From: Bipolaris cookei
Taxonomy: Eukaryota; Ascomycota; Dothideomycetes; Pleosporales; Pleosporaceae
Direction of reading: 5' to 3'
Assembly (NCBI GenBank): GCA_002286855.1
Contig: NRSV01000011.1
Span: forward strand, 1-64,000
DNA: 64,000 nt
Shown: positions 54,725 to 64,000 of the stretch, in pieces
Numbering within the stretch: the stretch's first letter is position 1
Layout of the letters: each line of letters begins with the position of its first letter
Notes under the pieces: generated by a model
The model's input: only the letters and a program-made list of their open reading frames with translations
What the model was told of the DNA's origin: nothing
The model's database searches: none
Translations under genes and position numbers: made by a program

Positions 54725-55157
54725 GGTGAAGAAAGGGGGGAGACGGGGATCGAATGCGCGTGTGTTTTGGTGCGAGGTGCTGCGATGCCGATGCGACGAA
54801 CAAAGCTTGAAGCGGCCGTCGGTCAGAGCGGCGGCATGTCTTGGCACCGCCTTTACCTCCGAAGCGCTCTCCGCAACTCCACCAGGGTGCACCGTCGCTC
54901 TCTCACCCACCAGCCACTGTGCCACAACCGGCCGATAACAGGCCCAACCCGCATCCTCACCCTCACCTCACCCTCACCCTCGCCTTTACCCTTGCACTCA
55001 CACTGAGCTTCACCACGTTCACATTTCACATGCCGGCTTTCGTGCCTTCTCTTCTCGTGATAACCCTCCCAGTCGGGCTGCTGCTCACAGCGCTTGCTGC
55101 GCCCCAGCCTCCGTTCGCGCCCCGACCTCCCCTCTCTCTGCCTCTGACACGTCCCTG
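54725..55157. promoter_or_regulatory. Shared promoter RPB8/F-box gene
   Basis: 433 bp between divergent starts. It contains a run of CTCACC-type repeats at 54954-55004. An ORF through this region (54841-55158) is low-complexity and not considered coding. Confidence 0.5.
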
Positions 55158-57596
55158 ATGAGCTACGAGCGTTACTTGATGAATCTATTCAGCTTCCACG
55201 ATCTCGACTACTTTTCGCCCGAGATGCTCGACTTGACTCCGAGTCGCGAGTGTAGTCCTTCGGGCTTTGATCCGCTCAATCAGCCGATGCCCAAGGCAGC
55301 CGCGAGCCAGAGCAGCATGCTGCTGAAACTGCCTGACGACATCTTCAAATGCGTCATGGACTACTTGGATCGCGACGCTGCGTGGAGTCTGAAGCGCCTG
55401 TGCAAGGGCATGGCAAACAGCGTGACCGTGAACCAACTACTCTACAAATACCCCATACAACTCAACGACGTGCGTGACATCAGGCTGGGCGACTGGAAGT
55501 ATAGGAGCATCGGCAGGACCAGGTGGATGAGCTTCATGGACAGCATCAATGACTCCAACCACCGCTATGTCCACAAGCTGGCAATGTCGCATTGGGCAAG
55601 CATCGACGACTTCAAGTGGATAGAGGGCAACCTGCCTTGCCTCACCAGCCTTGACATCTCAGCCATCAAGGACTTTGTCTGGACTCCCGAAGAGACTTGG
55701 ACGTGGAAGATGTTGGCTGACGCTTGTCCACGTCTCTTTGCACGCTTAGAAGAGCTAGAGGTAGCAAATTGGGCAGACTACACTGCACACTCTCGCATCG
55801 AATACAGCTACTCATACCAGGACTACCGCTTCAAGCAGAGCTTCAGAATATCACGGAGACGAGACGGTGGATCCGTCGCCAACGCTATCTTTCCCATTTG
55901 CAATAGGCTAAAGACGCTTGCGATACGGGAGCGATACTCGGGCTTCCAGTAAGTCACATCGTCATATCGTCAGTTATCGACGCTAACTCCCAGACCCAGC
56001 ACATGGAATGAATGGGAGGTTCATCAACGCGTTTGCTGTCTCGTAGACGGCGTACAAAAGTACTGCCCGGAAACCATGACAAAGCTCAGAGTACACGACT
56101 ACGCCCCCTACCGATCACTTTTTTCCACAGATGCGACAAAGTGGTCGGGCATCAAAGATGTCGAGATAGGCCTTTATTCCTGGATGGAGGACCGTCGTGA
56201 CAGGGACGTCATCGGACCAATTCCATACCGGATAACCCAAGGCCATCACCATCGCGACGAGGAAGAAGCATTTGACGACAAGACATTCGATGCGTGCGAG
56301 CGCGATCACATGGTCCTGGGCAACCATGTTGTGCAAGGCGTCGGGGCGTCATTTGAAGACCTACTCCAGAGTCTGCAGACCATATCCAAGAAATACCCCA
56401 ACATCAACATGAAACCTATTCGGAACCTCCGGAACATAACCTTGCATCCGTTTCATCTTGTCAACGTCATGCAGCGACGTAATCATTTTGGCCAACCGCC
56501 CCAGCAAATCAACGATCCAGCAATGAGCGATCCGAGCTCCAAATCCGAAGTGCAGGAGGCATTGCGATGGCTTGCGCGAGAGTGTGACTGGAAGCCAGTT
56601 CTTGCCTGGGAAAGCATGATGTGCGATGTCTTCCCTGCAAACCTAGAGCCCAATCGTACTTTTCTGCCCAAACCCGACATTCTCTCGCGTATACAGACAA
56701 TGGTGGCACGACTTAGAAGTTTAGAGATACCCATTCGCATCTCGATTGGTGATCGTGGAAATACTTGCCCCTCATCAGGTCTGGATGGTAGCTTGTACTT
56801 TGGTCCCTTCAAGACTTTTGTCGGTGAGGGTGCCGACAGGCGTGAAGTGCTTCTGCCGACCCAGGCAGTCTTTAGCCTCACCCCTATCGCCTCCATGGTA
56901 GACGAGCTGACCATTCAGTACCCTGCCGATGTTCCAGGTGTCTCGGGCTGGCTTCGTGCAGCAAAACGCCCCACACCGGCAGAGAAAGCACTCATGGAGC
57001 GTGAAATGATTGGCTGGCGTCGCTTCTGGATTCGCTATGCTTCACAGTTCAAGAATCTGAAGAAGCTTACTGCAAACGTACCCAATGACATTTACGAAGA
57101 TTGGGGAAAATCAGAGCTTGTCACGCTGCTTGAAGATGAGCGGTGGCAGATGTTGGAGGTAGAAGACAAACAAGACTACAATTCCAGCAGCTACTTTCCT
57201 TTCAGCAATCCATCAACTCTGAGGTACAGATTTCCAAGGAACCGTAGCAAGACGAAATTTGCTCAGAGGGTGTTTTTCCGGCTCAACAATGAGCCACTAG
57301 ATCTAGTGGTAGCTCAGCCTGAGCTGAGTGACAGGGAGAGGGAAGAGAGGGAGATTACAGAGTCGATGATCAAGGAAAGCGAGTCAATGTGTGAGAGGAG
57401 TCTGGGACACCGGTTTTGGGTGAGAAGAGAAGGGCAAGAGAAACCAGAGAGCAAGGTAGAAGAGAAAGATGGTAAGAGGAAATGGTCGGACAATGACGAG
57501 AATGTTGTCAATGGGGAAAAGGGAGTAGAAGAAATGGAGGCTAAACGACCGAGGATTGAACGAGAAGGTTTTACAGAGTTTTTCCACGTCTTGTGA
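55158..57596 (+). CDS. F-box domain protein, unknown substrate
   Basis: Two exons (55158-55948, 55994-57596; 45 bp intron with CTAAC branch), 797 aa. An F-box lies at residues about 53-95 (MLLKLPDDIFKCVMDYLDRD, AAWSLKRLCKGMANSVTV). Downstream segments have leucine-rich-type spacing (LPCLTSLDISAIKDF, LARLEELEVANW, FPICNRLKTLAIRE). The C-terminal 200 residues are acidic to basic and end in a Lys/Glu-rich tail. F-box proteins recruit substrates to SCF ubiquitin ligases via Skp1; this one belongs to the fungal LRR-type family without an obvious yeast counterpart. An alternative acceptor 6 bp downstream also keeps the frame (one codon changed and two removed). Confidence 0.8.
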
Positions 57597-57981
57597 GTGC
57601 ATGCAAAGGGGTTAATGGTGGCGAACATAGCATACACATATGGCTCGTTATAGATACGCATATTATATATTTAATACAAGAGGAATATTCACATCCAGTG
57701 TGGAAATGGAAAAGAAAAATATAATGAAAGACAATGAACAGATGATTGGAAAAGACAATCATACACGCTTGCTTGTCAAGACAGTGAACCACATACATAT
57801 ATCTACTTCGTATTAAAAAAAACGCCGAAACCTTGCAATCCAGAGATGCAAAACATAAAAGACCCTGCCCAGCCAATACAATCCTATAACCAGATGGAAA
57901 ATAAGAACAAGAGAGGGTAAAACAGTGTAAACCCCCATGCTATGTACAGTAGTATGTATGTGTCTTCATTAAACGTTTCCT
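57597..57981. other. Convergent 3' intergenic
   Basis: 385 bp between the stop codons of the F-box gene and the apyrase gene. AT-rich, with several AATAAA-like strings. No gene seen. Confidence 0.55.
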
Positions 57982-60290
57982 TTACTCGTCAAGTTTGCTC
58001 ATTGTACTCTTGGCCCTTTTGGGGCTACTCGTCCGACTCTTGATTCTCTCACGACTGACGGTCCGGCTAAGTTCAAACGCACTTCCTGGCAGGCCGAGAC
58101 CCAGGCCCATGCCATCTCTCGCCAGTTCGCCAGTCGTGCTACCAAAATAACTCGACGCATTCACGGGCTCCGTCTTGATTTGTGGCGTAGCCCATCCACT
58201 GGTCCGGCCTAGTTTGGATTCCTCGGAAGAATCGGAGAGTTCATTATCACTTGAGTCAAGGTGGGTTTCTTCGAGTTCAAACTCATTGGCCAATTCTCCA
58301 TCTTCTAGGTCCACACGCTCGTACGGCTGTTGGTTCGCTGATGACGAACCGCCAAAACCAAAGAATTTGGCTGGGAAACGGCGACCGCGGCGACGGTGCA
58401 AGGGGTCTTTGCCTTGTTTGCTCTTGAGAATCCTGCTTATCGACTGTTTGACTGCGCTCCTCCGCTCTTTGCCTAAGATCAAGCAGAAGATGACAATAAC
58501 GATAAAAATCATGATAAAGAAGCCTGGTATCTGTTGAGGATGCTCAACAAAGAGACGATGCCAATTGCTCTCTGATTCATAGGCCTTAGGGGTACCACCT
58601 GGATACTGGAAGTCTGCAGGTATGCCGAGAGCGTTCGAACCGAAGCCCACGGCAAGTGCTTCCTCAGAAGGCGGTGGGATCTCACTAGAAGCGTAGAGAA
58701 CCATTTTGCCAAGTGTCCAGCTGAGTTCTATGTCGTTGATCTTGTTGACTGCCTGAAAAGGGTCGGTGAACCCCTTTGCCTTGGAATTGTCGAGTACGGC
58801 TTTGGTGGTATTTTGACTGCCGTCTAGGCCCTCTATTCCGACCCGAGGGACGCCAATACCGTCGTGTAGCATGCTGATGATCCAAGATGCCTTGAAGCAG
58901 ACTTCGCGTGCTTTTTCTTGATCAACCTTTTTACCCCATTTCTCCTTCTTGATGCCTTTTTCAATACTCTTCCAGTCTTGACTGCAGAATTGGTTTACGC
59001 GCTCTTGATAGGTCTTTAGATCATAGGCCTTGTCTTTATGTCCGTGCTCGAAGATTTCGTGAGTCGTGTGCCAGTATTCGGATACACCTACAAAGTGGTT
59101 GACCTTGAAGTCGATAGCGGGTACATGTTGACCATTGATCAAGCATGGCGAGTTTGTGCATTTCTTTTCCTTCTCCAACAACGGATAGGTTTGGCGCAGA
59201 CATTCTGGAAATTTTCCGGTTCCTACAAGCTCTGCTGCCGCCTTTGATTTCGGTTCGTCGTCGTCGTCATCGGAGTCCGAGTCCGAGTCGATGAACTTAC
59301 CCTCTTGTGTGACCTCCAGCCTGAGGCCTGCGGGCAAGCAAGGGTCTGGGAGTTCTTTTTCAGTGCTGGAGTCCAATAGTGCCTTTATATATCGTTCGCG
59401 CGCTTGGTTAACACCAAAACCCAGCCATGTGGTGACAAAGACTTTGTGCTCCAGTGGCGTGCCATCCAGTGTTCGTAGTCGTAAAAGGGTCAGGTCGTCA
59501 GCGTGTTTCTCAGCTTCGCTAGCATTTGGCGCGAAAGCGATCTGTGCCGATGCACCTCCCATATCTAGAAAACCATATGTACTGTGGCCGTTGCCATGTT
59601 GATGAAGTTTTGGCTGGTCAAAGCCACCCAGCAAGTAATTTGCTGCTATCCAACCATACAGGCCTTCGGTCTCTCCCGGTATAACCTGGATATGTATATT
59701 GCAATCGGGTAACTGGAACTGGGTCGTGCTGCGTGCAAATTGGCAAACTTGGTGAAGGATTTCTTTGCGCTGTGACTCGGGCAGAATGCGCATGCCCGCC
59801 GTGGCAAGCAAGAAGAGAGGGGTACTCGGGACTTGATCAACAGGTACATGTTTGAGCGCATGGCTGAGGAGTTTTTCAAGATGATCTGGACCAACGCGGT
59901 GAGGGTTTTCGCCAAAGGTAGAGATGCCTAGGGGATGGCGGATGAGGTTAGTTTGCGCCTAGGCGGCTACAGGTCGACTTACCTGGATGAATCTTCTTAG
60001 TCCACTTCTTGTCCGTCTCTACGACGGGCAGACTGTGTAACTGAGCATCAGTGGCCTTGTTGCGGGCTGCGTTGTGGTTCAGCCAGCGGTAGACGTGGAC
60101 GCGCGTCCCCTTTGAACTTGTTAGCTACGGCACTGCGATGACAGACCAAGTGCGCCGACGACGTACAGAGGACCCAGCGTCCAGGACTACACCATATCTC
60201 CCTGTGCAGCATGACGCGTTAGCTCAGAAGGCTCATGGAAGGCGCTGGAAAAAAGAGAGGGGAGAAGAGAGAGTGCTTACACTTTCCCAT
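57982..60290 (-). CDS. YND1: Golgi apyrase YND1 (GDA1/CD39 family)
   Basis: Four exons (60281-60290, 60167-60201, 59983-60109, 57982-59927), 705 aa. The first exon encodes only MGK plus one base. The apyrase conserved regions are visible in order: DAGSSGTRVHVYRW (ACR1), LLATAGMRILPE (ACR2), ETEGLYGWIAANYLLGG (ACR3) and GFLDMGGASAQIAFAP (ACR4). A C-terminal membrane segment is present (FFIMIFIVIVIFCLILG, near residue 510), followed by a basic cytoplasmic tail with Ser/acidic runs. No N-terminal signal anchor is seen, unlike GDA1; this matches YND1, which hydrolyses nucleoside di- and triphosphates in the Golgi lumen to support glycosylation. The tiny first exon was chosen because it creates DAGSSGTR in frame. 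Confidence 0.93.
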
Positions 60291-61116
60291 GGGGAGTGCT
60301 GAGGCCGAGAGGCGGTTATTGAGCAAAGCGCATGCGAAGCCAGCAAAGAGGATTGATTACGAGTACTTTGGAATTCGAGGAGAACGGCACAGCCGGAGGT
60401 GAAGTAAAAGGGGCGTGGGAGAAGCGAGCGACGGTACTGCAGAGCAAAGAGTTGTGGGAGAGCAAGATGGAGGGCGGATGAGGGAGCAAGTGAGTGACAA
60501 TGGACCCTGGCCAGGGCTGGTTCGAGAAAGCGCAGGCGCGGCGACGACGTTTTTGGTTGGACGGGCCACCCCCCGCTACCCCTCGAGCGCATGACGCCAT
60601 GTGCTGTTGGCCTTGACACTACACATGCACATGTACATGCTACATGAGTACATACATATGTATGTGCATATACTTGCACGCAGTAAGCTGTCGTTGGCAG
60701 GACGACGACAGCACCATCCCCCTCTGCCCTCTGCCCTCTGCCCTTTGCGTGCTTCTCGTGGCCACCAAATAGAGGGCAGCACAGTAGGTTGGGATACGAG
60801 GGCTGCTCACGGCTGGCCCGTTGCAATCCTTATCTATCGCAGACATGCACAAGGCTTGTATTTGGCTTCACAGCATCAATGCATAACCATACCCCGCGTT
60901 CCACAATCATTTCCCCTTTACACACACATGCAACACAAACACCCACAAGCACCAATCCACCATTATTGAGTGCAGATACGTGGCGGGCAAACATGGTCGC
61001 CTTTTGATAAGAAGAATGAATTAAAAAAAACCCTCGGATCCGCCAACCAAGCGGGCCTGATGGCCCATACCGAACAGTGATTGGTGTGTAGCCGGAGCCA
61101 AAAAAGAAATTGCTTG
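60291..61116. other. Intergenic YND1 / tRNA-Trp
   Basis: 826 bp. It contains repeated CCCTCTG units (60719-60746), a palindromic ACATACATATGTATGT block near 60649-60664, and at 61100-61105 the A6 run that forms the tRNA terminator. Overlapping ORFs at 60233-60969 show no family features. Confidence 0.5.
61100..61105 (-). terminator. Pol III terminator of tRNA-Trp
   Basis: Run of six T on the minus strand, 11 bp downstream of the tRNA 3' end, the usual RNA polymerase III stop signal. Confidence 0.85.
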
Positions 61117-61201
61117 TGACCTCGAGGCGATTTGAACGCCTAACCTTCAGGAAGCTCCAGAGAAACTGGAATCTGACGCGCTACCATTGCGCCACGAAGC
61201 C
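61117..61201 (-). tRNA. trnW(CCA): tRNA-Trp(CCA) with intron
   Basis: 85 nt folding as a cloverleaf. The acceptor stem pairs GGCTTCG with CGAGGTC (two G-U pairs, discriminator A). The D-arm is GCGCAATGGTAGCGC and the T-arm AGGCG/TTCAAAT/CGCCT. The anticodon loop TTCCAG gives CCA, followed by a 13 nt intron (TTTCTCTGGAGCT) that contains CTGGAG complementary to the anticodon region, as expected for spliced tRNA-Trp. Mature length 72 nt. The anticodon stem has one A-C mismatch at its loop end. Confidence 0.88.
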
Positions 61202-61431
61202 AGTCTTGTGATTTGAAATATTAATAAAATTGCAAATAAATATAGTGTTAAAAGATTTCTGTAAAAACGAGTCGATGCATCATTCTGCGGGGTACTTGTC
61301 CTTGTTGACGAACGAATCCAAAATCTTCATCACATGGGTAAGGTAACACAGCAGCGAGCCATCCAGCCGATTCCCAGCAACCTAATTACATTGCCTGCTC
61401 ATGTCTATAATGGCCAATTGCAAATGCTAGC

Positions 61432-62302
61432 CTAGTCCTCAAGCAGGAATCGGAGAAACGCCTTAGCAATGACAAGTCCGTCGTGATGGTTGCCCACTCT
61501 TTCTAGCGCGTCCCTAGCTTGCTCTTCCTCAAAGATGCCCTGTTTAGCCCTCATTTGGACCAGGTAAGAGACAATAGGCTCGGTGAATTCTGGGTGACCT
61601 TGCAAAGAAATTAATTTGCCCTTTTTGTACATGCCTTGTACCAAGCAACGGGGCGATCCGCCAAGCTTCTCAACATCTGCAGGGTACTCGAACACCACAT
61701 CTCTGTGCATCTGGTGGATTGCCTGCAAACATGGTTAGAAAACCCAGGTCGTGAGACGATATGGTCACAACTTTACAAGACTATCCTGTTGAAAAATCTC
61801 TTTGCCCTTTGCTGTGAGTTGAACGGGCAAGACCGAGATCTCCCATCCATCATCACTGCGCCCAACTTTGGCCCCTGCAGCTCTTCCGAGAATCTGATGG
61901 CCAAAGCAAACGCCAATCACCCGAACGCGGTCTTGCTTGAGTAACGTCTGCGTAAACTCGACCAACTTGAGGATCCATGGGTCATTGTCAAATGAGTTGT
62001 GTTCTGGTGGGATGTAGATTAGTCAAGAATCCCCCACCTTTTTTTGCGCCATAATAGCAATACGAATACTCACTCGAGCCCGAGATCAGTACTGCATCTA
62101 TCTTTTCCAGGTCAGGATACTCTTGCGCAGTGACGACATCGAATGCGCTCAAGTCCAGATCCTGCTTCGGAGATAAGCCCAAGTCCTCAGCCGCTGCTTC
62201 GAGCAACGTCGTAAAGATGCGGTCGTATCGTCCGTATTTTTCCACCAGGGCTGGCGGGGGCGTATCGCATTCGAGGATCGCTATGCGTAAAGGAGTCTTC
62301 AT
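61432..62302 (-). CDS. Class I glutamine amidotransferase-like protein
   Basis: Three exons (62074-62302, 61777-62003, 61432-61722), 248 aa. The nucleophile elbow is VIGVCFGHQILGRAAGAKVG (Cys in GVCFGHQ) and the second catalytic part is LQGHPEF (His-x-Glu). It starts MKTPLRIAILECDTPPPALV, the start found at the same distance from the motif in fungal relatives; a longer start at 62347 is also open. Members of this group (GMP synthase-like, yeast YLR126C type) are cytosolic and lack the synthase partner domain, so the substrate is unknown. The central insertion YGRYDRIFTTLLEAAAEDLG is typical of the group. Divergent from the MFS gene (261 bp). Confidence 0.87.
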
Positions 62303-62563
62303 GGTTGCGAAGTTTGATGCTGAGTCCATGGGCGAGCCAGCAATCAACCCTCTTTGATAGCGGAAAACGACGGCGATTTCGGGACCTACTAGCGCTGACG
62401 ATCATTAACGCCCGCATCTGCGAAACTGCCTCAACGCACGCCATTCCTTCTATTACTTGAATTTTTCGGTCCGAAATCTGTTTTGACCAAGGTCGTACAG
62501 CTACTAGTAATAATCGTCTTGGTTTTGTTATGAGTCTGCAGCGCCTCTGGACTCCTTTTTGCT
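62303..62563. promoter_or_regulatory. Shared promoter GAT/MFS
   Basis: 261 bp between divergent start codons of the amidotransferase and the transporter. No distinct factor-binding motif is claimed. Confidence 0.5.
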
Positions 62564-64000
62564 ATGCCTTTGCCTACCTCGGAACGAACACCGCTTCTTC
62601 GCTCTGTGTCGCAACGCCAACAGAATGCCACAGACATTACTGGAGATGAAGCCACAGCTACAGAAGTAGCGCAGCAAGGCCAAGGAGCCGCACCCCAGTT
62701 CCCAGCTGTGGAAAATGACCAAAGCAACTCGCATGGGCAATCATTCGCGTCTGTGAGCCATTCTGCAACAGGACAAGAGACAGATGAATTGGCCAAATTC
62801 GAACAAGACGGCAAGCTTCAAGGCGTTGGGGTCTGGAGATTTCGATGCGTGTTTGGAGGCATCTTGTTGGGGTACTTTGTATGTTCAAGTGATTTTCTTC
62901 TGCCATCTCTCCCCCATACGTAGTAGGTTTGCTAATTGCATGATGCCAGATTGCCATGTTTGATTCTACCCTCATGGCTTCAAGCCACCCAGTCATTACA
63001 TCCTACTTTCATGCATCCAACTCTGCATCCTGGTTGTCGACTGCTTTTTTGCTTACCTCGACCTCGCTTCAGCCTTTGATGGGCCGATTTTCAGACACCT
63101 TTGGTCGTCGACCTCTGTATTTAGCAGGCCTCGCTCTACTTGCAGTCACGACGGCGTGGTGTGCTCTTGCACAGAGTATTTCAAGTTTTATTTTTGCACG
63201 GGCCTTTTGTGGTATTGGTGCAGCTGGCGTGCTGTCAATGGGCAACATCATGACTAACGATCTTGTCAGCATAGAGGTGCGAGGTAAATACCAGGCATAC
63301 ATCAATCTCTTTTATGGAGGTGGATCTGCCTGTGGTGCTGCATTTGGTGGATTTTTGTGCGATAGATTAGGTTGGCGGATGACTTTTGCTCTACAGGTGC
63401 CGGTCATTCTCATCCTCCTAATCAACGCCATTGTTATGACGCCATCTAGTCTTGGGCCCAATCTGGCAAATCGATTTGGATTGGGCTTCCGAGACGCAAT
63501 GAATGGCTTTGATATAGCAGGGTCGGTCTTGCTGACCGTCTCTGTTGCATTTCTGATTTTAGGCCTGAATCTTGGAGGCAACGTCTACCCATGGAAACAC
63601 TGGCTCGTTATTACTTCACTTGTAGTAGCGCTTGTAACCGGTATCGTGCTCATCAGAGTCGAGTCGAGAGCCATGCGGCCAGTCATGCCGCTGCCCATGT
63701 TGTTCAGCGAACCACGCGGCAATCTCGTCTTCAACAACTTTTTTGCACAAATTGCTTTGAACTCAATCTTGTTCAACGCTCCGTTGTATTTCCAGGCTGT
63801 CGAGCTCGAGAGTGCATCCGTATCAGGCTTCCGTCTTGCCGGTCCTTCAGTTGCGCTGACTGTTTGTGGCGTGTCGGCCGGCTTCATCATGACCGCGACA
63901 GGCCGCATGAAGTGGCTTATTGTCGTTGGCTCGCTCTCAATGCTGCTAGGTGCTACATGCCTCTCTTTGATGTTCAATGTGCCAAAGTGGCTCGCCACCG
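62564..64000 (+). CDS. MFS transporter, VBA/Fnx1 vacuolar-type (3' end cut)
   Basis: Two exons visible (62564-62878, from 62950; 71 bp intron), running off the window. The N-terminal 85 residues are hydrophilic with a TSERTPLLRSVSQ stretch, which contains an acidic/dileucine-type vacuolar sorting pattern. Membrane helices follow, with the MFS motif A at GRFSDTFGRRPLYL and the domain motif GIGAAGVLSMGNIMTNDL. It continues through GFDIAGSVLLTVSVAFLILG. The family is DHA2 (14 TM), related to vacuolar basic amino-acid (VBA) and Fnx1 transporters, which move amino acids into the vacuole by proton antiport. The exact substrate cannot be read. The C-terminal half is outside the window. Confidence 0.85.

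Noticed and set aside
60233..60969. Several ORFs on both strands near YND1
   Set aside because: They overlap the true first exon and intron of YND1 and are low-complexity; no family features.

Overview
The window reads as nuclear DNA of a filamentous ascomycete, most likely a Dothideomycete (Pleosporales-like). The genes carry short 45-80 bp GT-AG introns with CTAAC/CTGAC branch points, compact shared promoters separate divergent housekeeping genes, one Pol III tRNA gene carries an intron, and the mobile elements are Fot1/pogo-type and Tad-like families typical of these fungi. The order-level placement is inference; no database search was possible.

The window has two halves. From 1 to about 31 kb it is accessory, gene-poor DNA. 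It holds an F-box-like hypothetical gene (227-1036) and a packed cluster of four Fot1/pogo-type DNA transposons (2920-10849). Of these, A is intact and B, C and D are broken to different degrees; C and D abut at a shared TA. A C2H2 zinc-finger gene follows (12050-13303). A small secreted Cys-rich gene (15496-15744) sits inside a 44 bp imperfect inverted repeat. Next come a decayed pogo copy (F), a 5'-truncated LINE remnant interrupted by about 1.1 kb of foreign repeats plus a hAT-like MITE, an Mtr-type amino-acid permease gene (23091-24727), a fragment of a further transposase, and another decayed pogo copy (G, 28959-30774). A small secreted Cys-rich, effector-like gene (31821-32265) lies at the boundary.

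From 32.4 kb to the end the DNA is gene-dense core, with one gene about every 2-3 kb. In order: VPS15 (PI3-kinase regulatory kinase), ALG2 (N-glycan mannosyltransferase), LEA1/U2A' (spliceosome), FIP1 (polyadenylation), NUP49 (nuclear pore), an ECM4/GTO-type glutathione transferase, an LST4/FNIP-like protein, TYW2/TRM12 (wybutosine), a DUF4743-Nudix hydrolase, RPB8, an F-box protein, YND1 Golgi apyrase, tRNA-Trp(CCA), a class I glutamine amidotransferase and a vacuolar-type MFS transporter cut by the window end. Exon boundaries were worked out by hand from frame continuity and splice sites; every listed model closes in frame.

The most notable observations are: an apparent GT-GG intron in VPS15, where only a mutated acceptor restores the frame; a 138 bp hAT-like MITE with perfect 50 bp arms and an 8 bp target duplication; the inverted repeat around the small secreted gene; a C-terminal CCHC knuckle on one branch of the pogo transposases; and the sharp accessory/core boundary with an effector-like gene on it. 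I saw no CRISPR array, operon or virus, and no clearly novel multi-gene system.
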